From assembly GCF_015291625.1 (NCBI RefSeq), contig NZ_CP030047.1, positions 3,968,001 to 4,032,000 of the forward strand: a stretch of DNA of 64,000 bases. The letters run 5' to 3'. This document shows positions 44,351-53,358 of the stretch, piece by piece (the first letter of the stretch is position 1; each line of letters starts with the position of its first letter). The position numbers and the translations under genes are program-made. The notes below the pieces were generated by a model. That model was not told the origin of the DNA and ran no database searches. It saw only the letters and a list, made by a program, of their open reading frames with translations. The DNA comes from Bradyrhizobium sp. CCBAU 53421 (GTDB lineage Bacteria; Pseudomonadota; Alphaproteobacteria; Rhizobiales; Xanthobacteraceae).

Positions 44351-44581
44351 ATGAAAACCTTTTCAGATAAGGTCCGCGACATCGTGCGCAAGATCCCAAA
44401 GGGGAAGGCCATGACGTACAAAGCTGTCGCTGCTAAAGCCGGCAATCCGAAGGCTGCGCGCGCGGTTGGTGCCATAATGCGCACGAATTACGACCCATCG
44501 ATCCCCTGTCATCGCGTTATTGCAAGCGACGGCTCAATGCGCGGCTACGTTCGTCCGCGCCGTCGGCCGGCCCAACAATGA
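44351..44581 (+). CDS. MGMT/ATL-like alkyltransferase domain, C-terminally truncated
   Basis: A 76-aa fragment of the DNA-binding/active-site domain of O6-methylguanine methyltransferase. TYKAVAAKAGNPKAARAVGAIM is the recognition helix region, and IPCHRVIASDGSMRGY (Cys53) is the active-site motif. After GY the usual Gly-x-x-x-K-x-x-LL-x-x-EG ending is replaced by VRPRRRPAQQ and a stop, which suggests a frameshift or deletion. Lower GC than neighbours. Could be a short alkyltransferase or a decaying gene; Cys-His-Arg is intact. Confidence 0.72.
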   Translation: MKTFSDKVRDIVRKIPKGKAMTYKAVAAKAGNPKAARAVGAIMRTNYDPSIPCHRVIASDGSMRGYVRPRRRPAQQ

Positions 44582-44688
44582 TCCGCTTGACAGGGAGCCT
44601 CACCGCGTCAGCACCGCCCCGGATTGCGCGGAGCCTGTCATCGGGCGCGCGTTCGCGCGAGCCGTTGGCTCCATCCAGGCTACTGCGG

Positions 44689-45948
44689 CTACGGCTGCGT
44701 CATCGCCCCCACGATCGCGCCCATTAGGCACGTCGTCAGCGTGCCCGAGACGATCGATTTCAGCCCGAGCGCGTTGATCTCGTCGCGCCGTGTGGGCGCC
44801 ATGATGCCGAGGCCGCCGATCATGATGCCGAGGCTCGCGAAGTTGGCAAAGCCGCACATCGCGTAGAGCATGATCAGGCGCGAGCGCGGATCGAGCGCGT
44901 CGGGGCCGAGCTTCGACAGATCGACATAGGCGATCAGCTCGTTCAGCACCGTCTTGGTGCCCATCAGGCTTCCAGCCGTGATCGCCTGCGGCCAGGGCAG
45001 GCCCATCAGCCAGCACACCGGCGCCATCACGTAGCCGAGCAACCGTTGCAGCGAAATCTTCGCGCCGCCGATCTCCGGCAAGAGGCCGATGATCTTGTTG
45101 CCGAGATAGACCAGCGCGACCAGCACCAGCAGCATCGCGATGATGTTCATCAAGAGCTCGAGCCCGGCCGCGGTACCCTTCACGATCGCGTCCATCGTCG
45201 ACGACACCGGGACATCGGGATCGTCGAGCGATCCGCCAGTGCGTTTGTCCGACGTCTCAGGAACCATGATCAGGCTCACCAAGATGGCGGCCGGTGCGCC
45301 GAGCACCGAGGCGATGACGAAATGCGCGGCCGCATCTGATATCAGCGGCGCCAGCAGCGTGGCGTACAGCACCAGCACGGTGCCTGCGATCCCGGCCATG
45401 CCGCCGGTCATCACCAGAAACAATTCGCTGCGGGTGAGCTGCGCCAGATAGGGGCGGATGAACAGCGGGGCTTCCACCATGCCGAGGAAGATGTTGGCCG
45501 CGGTCGAGAGCCCGACCGCGCCGCCGACGCCGAGCGTGCGCTCCAGGATCCAGGCCATGCCGCGCACGACAGGCGGCAGCACGCGCCAATAGAACAGCAG
45601 CGTGGTCAGCACGCTCATCACCAGCACGATCGGCAACGCCTGGAACGCGAGGATGAAATCCGAGCCGGGTGCCTTGGGATCGAACGGCGCCGGGCCGCCG
45701 CCGACGTAACCGAACACGAAGGCGGTGCCGGCGCGCGTCGCGGCCGCGATGGTGCCGACGGCATCGTTGATCGCGCCGAAGGCCTGCGTCACCAGCGGCA
45801 CCTTGATCAGCATCAGCGCAGTCGCAACGGTGACCGCGAGCCCGATCGCCGCCTGCCGCAGCGACACCTTCATGCGATTCTCGCTCAACGCCCAGGCGAT
45901 CATAAGCAACGCCACCACGCCGAACGCCGATTGCAACTGCAGCATCAC
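44689..45948 (-). CDS. Concentrative nucleoside transporter (CNT/NupC family)
   Basis: A 419-aa nucleoside:cation symporter. It has the CNT nucleoside-recognition region (GGMAGIAGTVLVLYATLLAP), the core GAPAAILVSLIMVPETS and the C-terminal GTKTVLNELIAYVDL motif that contacts substrate. About nine membrane segments are seen. It imports nucleosides across the inner membrane. It is divergent from the MFS gene with about 110 bp between starts. Confidence 0.92.
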   Translation of the reverse strand: MMLQLQSAFGVVALLMIAWALSENRMKVSLRQAAIGLAVTVATALMLIKVPLVTQAFGAINDAVGTIAAATRAGTAFVFGYVGGGPAPFDPKAPGSDFILAFQALPIVLVMSVLTTLLFYWRVLPPVVRGMAWILERTLGVGGAVGLSTAANIFLGMVEAPLFIRPYLAQLTRSELFLVMTGGMAGIAGTVLVLYATLLAPLISDAAAHFVIASVLGAPAAILVSLIMVPETSDKRTGGSLDDPDVPVSSTMDAIVKGTAAGLELLMNIIAMLLVLVALVYLGNKIIGLLPEIGGAKISLQRLLGYVMAPVCWLMGLPWPQAITAGSLMGTKTVLNELIAYVDLSKLGPDALDPRSRLIMLYAMCGFANFASLGIMIGGLGIMAPTRRDEINALGLKSIVSGTLTTCLMGAIVGAMTQP

Positions 45949-46060
45949 GCCCCCAAGAACATCAGCGGATTATGAGCAGGGGCCTCGCGCAGCGCAATGC
46001 TGTTGCGCGTGCGTCTTGAATCCATTGACAAGTTGCAGGCGCTCGGCCACGCAATCACGC

Positions 46061-47284
46061 ATGTCCACCACCACGCCGGCCGGCGCCCGCGATCTGCTCG
46101 GCCACAGACCGTTCCTGTTCTTTCTGTCGTCGCGCAGCCTGTCGCGCTTCTCCAGCCAGATCGGCGCGGTCGCGATCGGCTGGCAGATCTATGACCTGAC
46201 CGGCAGCGCGTTCGACCTCGGCATGGTCGGACTGGTCCAGTTCCTGCCGACCGCGCTGCTGGTGTTCGTCGCCGGCCACGCCGCAGACCGCTTCGAGCGC
46301 AAGCGCGTGGTGCAGGCCTGCCAGATCGCGGAAGCGCTGACCGCATTGTTTCTTGCCGGAAGCACTTTTGCAGGCACCATCTCCGAGATCCAGATCTTCG
46401 TTGCGACCTTCGTGCTCGGGATCGCCGGCGCGTTCGAGAGCCCGGCGACCGCCGCAATGTTACCGCTGATCGCGCCGCAAGGCGCGCTGCAGCGGGCGAC
46501 CGCGATCTCGAGCGGCGCGGCGCAGGTCGCGACCATCACGGGACCCGCGCTCGGCGGCTTCGCCTATGCGCTGATGCCGAGCGCGCCCTACGGCATCATG
46601 ATGGTGTTCTGGCTGCTCGGTGCGCTGCTCACCGGCGGCATCGGCCGGCTGCAGCAGGCGGCGGCGAAGAACGGCGAGGTGTCGGATGACCTGTTTGCCG
46701 GCGTCACCTTCGTGCGCAGCAATCCGGCGATCCTCGGCACCATCTCGCTCGATCTGTTCGCGGTGCTGTTCGGCGGCGTCACCGCGCTGCTGCCGATCTA
46801 TGCGCGCGACATCCTGATGACCGGCCCGCTCGGCCTCGGCATCCTGCGCGCCGCGCCGGCAGTCGGTGCGCTGCTGATGACCATGGTGCTGGCGCGGCAC
46901 ACCATCAACCGCCGCGTGGGATTACGCATGTTCCAGGCGGTCATCGTATTCGGCGTGGCGACGGTGGTGTTCGCGCTGTCGCACTGGATGTGGCTGTCGG
47001 CGCTAGCGCTCGCGGTTGTCGGCGCCGCCGACACGATCAGCGTCGTGATCCGCTTCTCGCTGGTGCAGCTTGCCACCCCCGACGAGATGCGCGGCCGCGT
47101 CGGCGCGGTGAACTTCCTGTTCATCAACGCCTCGAACCAGCTCGGCCAGTTCGAGAGCGGCGTCACCGCGGCGCTGCTCGGCACCGTGCCGTCGGCCGTG
47201 CTCGGCGGCGTCGCCACCGTCGCGGTCGCGCTGCTCTGGATGAAGCTGTTCCCGACGCTGCGGGATGTCGAGAAGCTGGAGTAG
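46061..47284 (+). CDS. MFS exporter, EntS-like (DUF894 type)
   Basis: A 407-aa major facilitator resembling enterobactin-exporter-like carriers. It opens with FLFFLSSRSLSRFSSQIGAVAIGWQIYDLTGSA and contains DRFERKRVVQ (motif A-like) and ATPDEMRGRVGAVNFLFINASNQLG, the family signature in the second half. Twelve helices are predicted. The start is placed at ATG 46061. No siderophore genes are near, so the export substrate is unknown. Confidence 0.88.
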   Translation: MSTTTPAGARDLLGHRPFLFFLSSRSLSRFSSQIGAVAIGWQIYDLTGSAFDLGMVGLVQFLPTALLVFVAGHAADRFERKRVVQACQIAEALTALFLAGSTFAGTISEIQIFVATFVLGIAGAFESPATAAMLPLIAPQGALQRATAISSGAAQVATITGPALGGFAYALMPSAPYGIMMVFWLLGALLTGGIGRLQQAAAKNGEVSDDLFAGVTFVRSNPAILGTISLDLFAVLFGGVTALLPIYARDILMTGPLGLGILRAAPAVGALLMTMVLARHTINRRVGLRMFQAVIVFGVATVVFALSHWMWLSALALAVVGAADTISVVIRFSLVQLATPDEMRGRVGAVNFLFINASNQLGQFESGVTAALLGTVPSAVLGGVATVAVALLWMKLFPTLRDVEKLE

Positions 47285-47294
47285 GGGCGTTCTT

Positions 47295-47424
47295 ACCTCG
47301 CCCCGCTTGCGGGGAGAGGTCGCCGCGCAGCGGCGGGTGAGGGGGACTCTCCGCGAGTTCGTCCTTCACCGTCCTCGTGGAGACTCCCCCTCATCCCGAC
47401 CTTCTCCCCGCAAGCGGGGAGAAG
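47295..47424. repeat. Intergenic palindromic repeat (ACCTCGCCCCG...CGGGGAGAAG)
   Basis: Begins with the hairpin CCCCGCTTGCGGGG and ends with CTTCTCCCCG-CAAG-CGGGGAGAAG-type arms. Same architecture as 26347-26493 and 61757-61911. Confidence 0.78.
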
Positions 47425-47582
47425 GGGAAGATCACCCGCGCCGAGGTACTTACAAATTTCGGAATAATGGAAAAATATCGCTGAGTTGCCCGACGTGTCA
47501 AGCTGCCGTCTCGGACGCCGCTAGCTGCCGGCTACTTTGCATGGGGTTGTTCTCGATATTTTTGGCAGTGCGTCCCTGCGAG

Positions 47583-47611
47583 GGCATGGCCGGGACAAGC
47601 CCGGCCATGCC
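47583..47611. repeat. Perfect 12-bp hairpin GGCATGGCCGGG/CCCGGCCATGCC
   Basis: Arms 47583-47594 and 47600-47611 with a 5-base loop, between convergent MFS and SDR genes. No T-run on either strand. It may stop or protect both transcripts. Confidence 0.7.
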
Positions 47612-47645
47612 GTCGTGATCATCCTGCCGCAAGCAGGGAGATAGA

Positions 47646-48404
47646 TCAGCCCCGACCGACGAACGGCATCTTGGTCGCCATGACCGTCATGAACAGCACG
47701 TTGGCGTCGAGCGGCAGGCCGGCCATGTAGGCGACGGCGTCGCCGACTGCTTTCGCATCCATGCGCGGTTCGTGCTTGGTGGTGCCGTCCGGCTGCAGCA
47801 CGCCGGGGCCATTGACCATGCGGTCGGTCATCGGGGTTGCGGCATTGCCGATATCGACCTGGCCGACCGCGATGTCATACATGCGGCCGTCGAGGTTGGA
47901 GGCCTTGGTGAGGCCGGTGATGGCGTGCTTGGTCGAGGTGTAGGCTGCCGAGAACGGCCGCGGCGCGTGCGCCGAGATCGAGCCGTTGTTGATGATGCGG
48001 CCGCCGCGCGGGTTCTGGTCCTTCATGATGCGGAAGGCGTGCTGGGTGCACAGGAACGGCGCGGTGAGGTTGGTGTTGACCACGGCCTGCCACTGCTCGA
48101 GCGGCAGATCCTCGAAATGCACCGGCGGCGCGCCCATGCCGGCATTGTTGAACAGCACGTCGAGCCGGCCATAGGTCGCCTTCACCTTGTCGAACAGCGC
48201 GGCGATCGCGGCCGGGTTGGCCATGTCGGCGGTGACGCACAGGCTCTTGCCGGCGGGGCCGAGCTTGGCGGTCTCTTCCAGCATCTCCAGGCGGCGCCCG
48301 ACCAGCACCACGGTGTAGCCCTTGTCCATCAGAGCGAGCGATGCCGCGCGGCCGACGCCGGTGCCTGCGCCGGTCACGAGCGCGATCTTGGTTGCTTCGG
48401 TCAT
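47646..48404 (-). CDS. Short-chain dehydrogenase/reductase (SDR)
   Basis: A 252-aa classical SDR. The cofactor motif [16 protein letters not shown] is near residue 10, NNAGMG at about 89, the catalytic Ser in [24 protein letters not shown], with Tyr and Lys in the YTSTK version of YxxxK. It reduces or oxidises a carbonyl with NAD(P). The Arg in VGRR after strand 2 suggests NADP. It starts 12 bp after the Anbu stop on the same strand, so the two are co-transcribed. Substrate unknown. Confidence 0.9.
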   Translation of the reverse strand: MTEATKIALVTGAGTGVGRAASLALMDKGYTVVLVGRRLEMLEETAKLGPAGKSLCVTADMANPAAIAALFDKVKATYGRLDVLFNNAGMGAPPVHFEDLPLEQWQAVVNTNLTAPFLCTQHAFRIMKDQNPRGGRIINNGSISAHAPRPFSAAYTSTKHAITGLTKASNLDGRMYDIAVGQVDIGNAATPMTDRMVNGPGVLQPDGTTKHEPRMDAKAVGDAVAYMAGLPLDANVLFMTVMATKMPFVGRG

Positions 48405-48416
48405 CCGAGTTTCCTC

Positions 48417-49178
48417 TTACTTGGTTTTTGCTTCGGTTTCGTTCTTGTAGGGTGGACGTGGAATGTTCTGGTGCGCCGCGCGCAGCGCCGCCGACCAGCG
48501 CGAGCGCAAATCGTGGAAGTAGGGCTCGCCGGCCTCGATGCGGTGGTTGAGATCGGCCTCGCAGGCATCCGTGCGCACCACCAGGACGTCGATCGGCAGG
48601 CCGACGCCGAGATTGGAGCGCATCGTCGAATCCATCGAGATCAGCCCCGTTTTGAGCGCCTCATAGAGCTCGACGTCGTAATGCATGGCGCGGTCGAGCA
48701 CCGGCTTGCCGTATTTGTGCTCGCCGATCTGCAAATAGGGCGTGTCGGTGGTGCATTCGATGAAGTTGCCGGCGGTGTAGACCATGAACAGGCGCATCCG
48801 CGATCCCTTGATCTGGCCGCCGAACAGGAACGAGACGTCGAAGGAGATATCTTCGGAACGCAGCGCATCGCCCTCGGTCGCATGCACCGAGCGGATGGCG
48901 CGGCCGATCCGCTGCGCCGCCTGGAACATGGTCGGCGCGTTCATCAGCGTCTCGAGCTCGCCCGTGTGCGGATCTTCCATGCCCTCGGTCAGGGTCGACA
49001 GCACCGACTGGCTGATCGCCAGATTGCCGGCGCTGGCGATCGCCATGATGCGGTCGCCGGGCTTTTCGAAGATGTGCAGCTTGCGGAAGGTCGAGACGTT
49101 GTCGAGGCCGGCATTGGTACGGGTATCGGCGATCATGACGAGGCCGTCGCGCACCAGAATTCCGCAGCAATAGGTCAT
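48417..49178 (-). CDS. Anbu-type proteasome-like peptidase
   Basis: A 253-aa N-terminal nucleophile hydrolase of the Anbu (bacterial proteasome homologue) family. Thr2, exposed after Met removal, is the nucleophile; Asp18 and Lys33 (in RKLHIFE) match the proteasome catalytic set. Other features are AIASAGNLAISQSV and GSRMRLFMVYTAGNF-type strands. GAGG precedes ATG 49178. In many bacteria Anbu is encoded with a transglutaminase-like, an alpha-E and an ATP-grasp protein. Here those three are on the same strand but over 7 kb upstream. The substrate and ring partner are unknown. Confidence 0.9.
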   Translation of the reverse strand: MTYCCGILVRDGLVMIADTRTNAGLDNVSTFRKLHIFEKPGDRIMAIASAGNLAISQSVLSTLTEGMEDPHTGELETLMNAPTMFQAAQRIGRAIRSVHATEGDALRSEDISFDVSFLFGGQIKGSRMRLFMVYTAGNFIECTTDTPYLQIGEHKYGKPVLDRAMHYDVELYEALKTGLISMDSTMRSNLGVGLPIDVLVVRTDACEADLNHRIEAGEPYFHDLRSRWSAALRAAHQNIPRPPYKNETEAKTK

Positions 49179-49467
49179 TTCCAGTCCTCAAACGGTCCGA
49201 GTTCATCGGCGGGAAACTAGTAGCCAATTTCGAGCATGCATCCAACCCCAATTCCCCGTGACGGGACAAGCGACGGCCGGTCTGGAGGGGCCGGCAACGG
49301 TCAGGACCTGTTCCACGGTTGGCCGCCTGCGAATCCTGTGCTTGCCCGGCCGCGTTCTGCGTCGCGCGCAGCCGGCAATGATCTGCGCCCCGTCTCATTG
49401 CGAGGCACTCGGCGTTGTGGTCGACTGCCTGTATCGACAAGAACAACAAGAATTCCGGGAGGCGAGA

Positions 49468-51093
49468 ATGTCGCTCAAACTGTCTGCATTTGTCGTGGCA
49501 CTGAGCGTCGCGGTGATGGCCGCGAGCCCTGCATCGGCGCAGAAGAAGGGCGGCACGCTGCGGCTCTATCACAACGACAATCCGCCCTCGACCTCGCTGC
49601 TCGAGGAATCCACCATCGCCTCGGTGATGCCGTTCGCGGCGGTCTTCAACAACCTCGTGGTGTTCGACCCGGCCAAGGTGCACGAATCGATCGACACCGT
49701 GATTCCGGATCTCGCCGAGAGCTGGTCGTGGGATCAGACCAACACCAAGCTCACCTTCAAGCTGCATCACGGCGTGAAATGGCATGACGGCCAGCCCTTC
49801 ACCGCCAAGGATGTGCAATGCACCTGGCGGATGCTGATCGGCAAGAGCGAGACCCAAGACTCCAAAACCCAAGACTCTAAAACCCAGGACTTCAAGCGCA
49901 ATCCGCGCAAGGTCTGGTACTCGAAGCTCAAGGATGTCAGCATCAACGGTGACGATGAGGCGACCTTCGAGCTGAGCGAGCCGCAGCCCGGCCTGCTGGC
50001 GCTGCTCGCCAGTGCCTTCTCGGTGGTCTATCCGTGCCACGTTCCTCAGCAGGTGATGCGCACCAAGCCGATCGGCACCGGGCCGTTCAAGTTCGTCGAG
50101 TTCCGGCGCGGCGACTCGATCCGTCTCGTCCGCAACCCCGATTACTTCAAGAAGGACCGGCCGTATCTCGACGAGATCACGGTGCGCTCGATCGACAGCC
50201 GCGCCACGCGCATGCTGGCGTTCGCGACCGGCGATTATGACATCACCTTTCCGTCCGACGTCAGCATTCCCCTGATGAAGGACGTCAAGGCGCGGGCGCC
50301 GAACGCGATCTGCGAGATGACGTCGACCAATCTGCAGATCAATCTCTTGGTCAACCGGGTCAATCCGCCGTTCGACAATCCCGACATCCGCAAGGCGATG
50401 TCGCTGGCGCTCGATCGCAAGGCCTTCAACAGCATCCTGTTCGAGGGCACCGGGCGGCTCGGCGGCGCGATGCAGGCGAAGCCCGAAGGCGAGTGGGGCA
50501 TGCCGCCGGAGATCCTGTCGACGCTGATGGGCTACGGCCCCGACATCGAAAAGAACCTCGCCGACGCGCAGGCGATCATGCAGAAACTCGGCTACAGCGA
50601 CGCCAAGCCGCTGTCGATCAAGATCCAGACCCGCAACCTGCCGACCTATCGCGACCCGGCCGTGATCCTCGCCGACCAGCTCAAGAAGATCTACATCGTC
50701 GCCGAGCTCGACATCCTGGATACGCCGCGCTGGTACTCGCGGCTGCAGCGCAAGGACTACACGATCGGCCTCAACGTCACCGGCGTCAGCGTCGACGATC
50801 CCGACGGCAACCTGGTCGAGAACTATTCCTGCAATTCCGAGCGCAATTACACCCAGTATTGCAATGCCGAGGTGGACAGACTGCTCGCCGCGCAGTCGCG
50901 CGAGGTCGACAAGGACAAGCGCCGCAAGATTGTGTTCGACATCGAGCGCCTGCTGGTCGACGACGCCGCGCGGCCGGTCATCCTGCACTCATCGGCCGGC
51001 AATTGCTGGCAGCCTTACGTGAAGAATTTTCATCCGCACGACAACAGCCAGTACAACAATCTGCGCTTCGAGGATGTCTGGCTGGATAAATAA
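49468..51093 (+). CDS. ABC transporter periplasmic peptide/solute-binding protein (SBP_bac_5)
   Basis: A 541-aa extracytoplasmic binding protein of the oligopeptide family. Signal peptide residues 1-25 (AFVVALSVAVMAASPASAQ) precede GGTLRLYHNDNPPSTSLLEES. GIGPFKF-type GTGPFKFVEFRRGD and ELDILDTPRWYSRLQRKDYTIGL are family landmarks. Residues 129-143 are three tandem TQDSK-like units from a 15-bp DNA repeat. No permease or ATPase genes are adjacent, so it is an orphan component. Ribosome-binding site GGGAGGCGAGA. Confidence 0.9.
   Translation: MSLKLSAFVVALSVAVMAASPASAQKKGGTLRLYHNDNPPSTSLLEESTIASVMPFAAVFNNLVVFDPAKVHESIDTVIPDLAESWSWDQTNTKLTFKLHHGVKWHDGQPFTAKDVQCTWRMLIGKSETQDSKTQDSKTQDFKRNPRKVWYSKLKDVSINGDDEATFELSEPQPGLLALLASAFSVVYPCHVPQQVMRTKPIGTGPFKFVEFRRGDSIRLVRNPDYFKKDRPYLDEITVRSIDSRATRMLAFATGDYDITFPSDVSIPLMKDVKARAPNAICEMTSTNLQINLLVNRVNPPFDNPDIRKAMSLALDRKAFNSILFEGTGRLGGAMQAKPEGEWGMPPEILSTLMGYGPDIEKNLADAQAIMQKLGYSDAKPLSIKIQTRNLPTYRDPAVILADQLKKIYIVAELDILDTPRWYSRLQRKDYTIGLNVTGVSVDDPDGNLVENYSCNSERNYTQYCNAEVDRLLAAQSREVDKDKRRKIVFDIERLLVDDAARPVILHSSAGNCWQPYVKNFHPHDNSQYNNLRFEDVWLDK
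49852..49896 (+). repeat. 15-bp tandem repeat inside the binding-protein gene
   Basis: Three units (49852-49866, 49867-49881, 49882-49896) of ACCCAAGACTCCAAA, with two or three changes, encode TQDSK, TQDSK and TQDFK. Units are in frame, so unit loss or gain would leave the protein readable. A surface loop is likely. Confidence 0.85.
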
Positions 51094-51106
51094 CGCGTGC
51101 TGTCCC

Positions 51107-51136
51107 GCAGGGCGACGACGTGCGTCGTCGCCCTGC
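51107..51136. repeat. Perfect 14-bp palindrome after the binding-protein gene
   Basis: GCAGGGCGACGACG (51107-51120) and CGTCGTCGCCCTGC (51123-51136), with outer CGCGTG/CACACGCG also paired, start 13 bp after the stop codon. No T-run follows. Likely transcript-end hairpin or a repeat element. Confidence 0.7.
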
Positions 51137-51227
51137 GCACACGCGGAGTGCTGGCGCCGATCGCCGGGTGTCAGACTAGCGACGGTACCCGTTAGTCAGG
51201 GCGCGCACAGGTCCACATCCGAAGCCG

Positions 51228-51521
51228 CTACGGAAGCTCGGATATCAGCTTGGTCCACTCGGACTCGGGCCAGGCCCGTGAGGTGCAGGTCCGTATGTTT
51301 CCCTGAGAACTGAGGGCAAGCGCGAGCTTTGTGATGTGGTCGCCGAGCGGGGCCTCGGCGAGGAGAAGGATGTCATGCTCGCCGGAGGTGAGATAGACCT
51401 CCTTGATTTCGACACCGAGCGTCTTGGCGAGTTCTTTTGCCGCTCGGCTGCGCTTGGGAGCGTCCTTGACACTACGAATTCCCTGATCGGTCCAGTCGAT
51501 CCTCACTATGAATGTCGCCAT
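51228..51521 (-). CDS. GYD domain-containing protein
   Basis: A 97-aa GYD-domain protein. It opens MATFIVRIDWTDQGIRSVKDAP and has GVEIKEVYLTSGEHDILLLAEAP, the typical ferredoxin-like fold segments. GGAGG lies before ATG 51521; an upstream in-frame ATG would lack it. The family is small and without proven enzymatic function. It is transcribed away from the 2-oxoacid dehydrogenase operon. Confidence 0.82.
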   Translation of the reverse strand: MATFIVRIDWTDQGIRSVKDAPKRSRAAKELAKTLGVEIKEVYLTSGEHDILLLAEAPLGDHITKLALALSSQGNIRTCTSRAWPESEWTKLISELP

Positions 51522-51871
51522 GTCGTCCTCCAAGGGTTACGCATTCCCTTGTCTGCCGCGCGTGCGGCAGGCCAACCTGCATCATGTTGAAGTTGAGGGA
51601 GCGCCACATAAGGCAGGCGCTGCTTTCAGACTGCGATGCCTGCCGACGGCCTGACCGCTGCCCGTTCCTTCAAACGGAGACGTCGGCCCGTCCCGTCTAA
51701 GGCAGCTCGTTGCAGATTACGCCATGTCCCTTGCTTGAGAAAGAGGGCTCCCCGCGTTGTGATCGGGACCGCGATGGCCTCGCGTAAGCGAGGGCGCCGC
51801 GTCAAGATCACACCCTCTGCGCAAGGATGCGGCCGCAGACCTTCGCGCGCCGGACAGCTATCCGATGAACG
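51522..51871. other. Gene-free spacer
   Basis: About 350 bp between two small minus-strand genes. Frames here are Arg-rich translations without ribosome-binding sites or family resemblance. A GCCGCGCGTGCGGC hairpin lies near 51559. No gene is called. Confidence 0.45.
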
Positions 51872-52090
51872 TCAGGTGTGGGTGTAGTCACCGGGTTTCA
51901 ACCCGAGCGCCTTGACAGCTGCTTCGGGAAGCAGCCCCCACGCTTCGACCGTTTCATTCGGAGCCATCATGTCCGCAATAATTGCGGTGGCCTTTGCCGC
52001 GTCTCCTTCAGCTACGAAGAAGACCGAGCGAACAGGCGGGCCGCCGTCCAACGGCGCAGTTCTTACGAGGACAACGTGACCATTTGCCAT
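51872..52090 (-). CDS. Small conserved-looking protein upstream of the dehydrogenase operon
   Basis: A 72-aa protein, MANGHVVLVRTAPLDGGPPV opening and GLLPEAAVKALGLKPGDYTHT ending, with a helical middle (AAKATAIIADMMAPNETVEAWG). AAAGAGAGC lies before ATG 52090. No known family is recognised. It diverges from the pdhA-like gene with about 170 bp between starts, so they may share a regulatory region. Confidence 0.55.
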   Translation of the reverse strand: MANGHVVLVRTAPLDGGPPVRSVFFVAEGDAAKATAIIADMMAPNETVEAWGLLPEAAVKALGLKPGDYTHT

Positions 52091-52260
52091 GCTCTCTTTT
52101 ACCGCTATCGCGACGCTGTTTCCACGGATCTCATCGGTCGATCCCGGCGATCGGCCTCCGACGCAGGCGCCAGAAGCGAAGCTGCCCCAGTATTGCATCG
52201 TCGCGGCTCGAACACCAAATAACACGAGGTGGGACGCAGAACCGCTCCAGGAGCGAGAGC

Positions 52261-53358
52261 GTGGCCAGCAAAAGAGCGAACGAAGAGCTCCCCGTCATTG
52301 CGCGCTTTGAGGTGCGCCGCCGCAATTACCTCGCGCCCGACGGCTCGATCGAGCGGCCGCTTCCTGCCTTCGCCACCGATGCCAAGCTACTGGTCGAACT
52401 TTACCGGTCGATGGTGCTCTTGCGTCTGTTCGACCGAAAGGCTGTTGCATTGCAGCGCACTGGTCGGCTGGGAACCTATGCCATTTCGCTCGGCCAGGAG
52501 GCCGTGTCGGTCGGCATCGCGAGTGCGATGCGGGAGGATGACGTTTTGTTGCCCTCCTATCGCGACAATGGCGCGTTGCTCTGGCGTGGCGTCGCGCTGG
52601 AGGAGATTCTGCTGTTCTGGGGCGGCGATGAACGCGGCAATCAATTCTCCGGTCCGGTGCACGATTTCCCGTTCTGCGTTCCCGTCGGATCACAGGCACC
52701 GCATGCCGCTGGCGTTGCCTATGCCCTGAAGTTGCGCAAGGAGCCACGCGTGGCCGTCTGCATGTTCGGCGACGGCGCCACCTCGAAAGGCGATGTCTAC
52801 GAGGCCATGAATTTCGCCGGCGTTCACAAATTGCCGCTCGTGTTCGTCGCCACCAACAATCAATGGGCCATATCGGTGCCGCTGCGGCTGCAAACCGCGT
52901 CTGAAACGTTGGCCCAGAAGGCGATCGCTGCCGGGTTCAGCGGCGAGCAAGTGGATGGGTGCGACGTGGTGGCGATGCGCGCCGCCGCCGCGGAGGCCAT
53001 TGCCGCTGCCCGCGATGGCAAGGGCCCTCACTTCATCGAAGCGGTCACCTATCGGCTCGGCGATCACACGACGTCGGATGATGCATTGCGCTATCGTTCG
53101 GCCGAAGAAGTCCAGGCGCATTGGAAGGAAGAGCCGATCGCGCGCCTCAGGTCCTATCTTGTGGGTCAGAAGATGTGGACCAAGGCGGACGAGGAACAGC
53201 TTGCCGCCGAGTGCCATGAGCGCATCGAGGCGGCGGTGGAGCGCTATCTGAAGACGCCGCCGCGCCGAGCAGAAACCATGTTCGACAACCTCTATGCCGA
53301 GCTGCCCGAGCCGTATGCCGCGCAGCGCCGCGAACTCGCGGGAGAGGACGATGCCTGA
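52261..53358 (+). CDS. 2-oxoacid dehydrogenase E1 component, alpha subunit
   Basis: A 365-aa thiamine-diphosphate enzyme subunit of pyruvate or branched-chain 2-oxoacid dehydrogenases. The ThDP motif starts GDGATSKGDVYEAMNFAGVHK and ends in NNQWA. RLGTYAISLGQEAVSVG and YRLGDHTTSDDALRYR (phosphorylation-loop region) are also conserved. The start is GTG 52261, seven bases after AGGAG. The last 8 bases overlap the E1-beta gene. Substrate specificity (pyruvate, acetoin or branched-chain) cannot be fixed from sequence alone. Confidence 0.9.
   Translation: MASKRANEELPVIARFEVRRRNYLAPDGSIERPLPAFATDAKLLVELYRSMVLLRLFDRKAVALQRTGRLGTYAISLGQEAVSVGIASAMREDDVLLPSYRDNGALLWRGVALEEILLFWGGDERGNQFSGPVHDFPFCVPVGSQAPHAAGVAYALKLRKEPRVAVCMFGDGATSKGDVYEAMNFAGVHKLPLVFVATNNQWAISVPLRLQTASETLAQKAIAAGFSGEQVDGCDVVAMRAAAAEAIAAARDGKGPHFIEAVTYRLGDHTTSDDALRYRSAEEVQAHWKEEPIARLRSYLVGQKMWTKADEEQLAAECHERIEAAVERYLKTPPRRAETMFDNLYAELPEPYAAQRRELAGEDDA

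Noticed and set aside
46025..46030. TTGACA before the EntS-like MFS gene as a promoter -35
   Set aside because: No acceptable -10 sequence lies 15-19 bp downstream.
48661..50988. 775-aa minus-strand open frame
   Set aside because: Overlaps the Anbu gene in another frame and lies antisense to the binding-protein gene, both of which have clear family motifs.
51636..51887. 83-aa plus-strand frame rich in Arg
   Set aside because: No start signal; composition typical of a non-coding frame.
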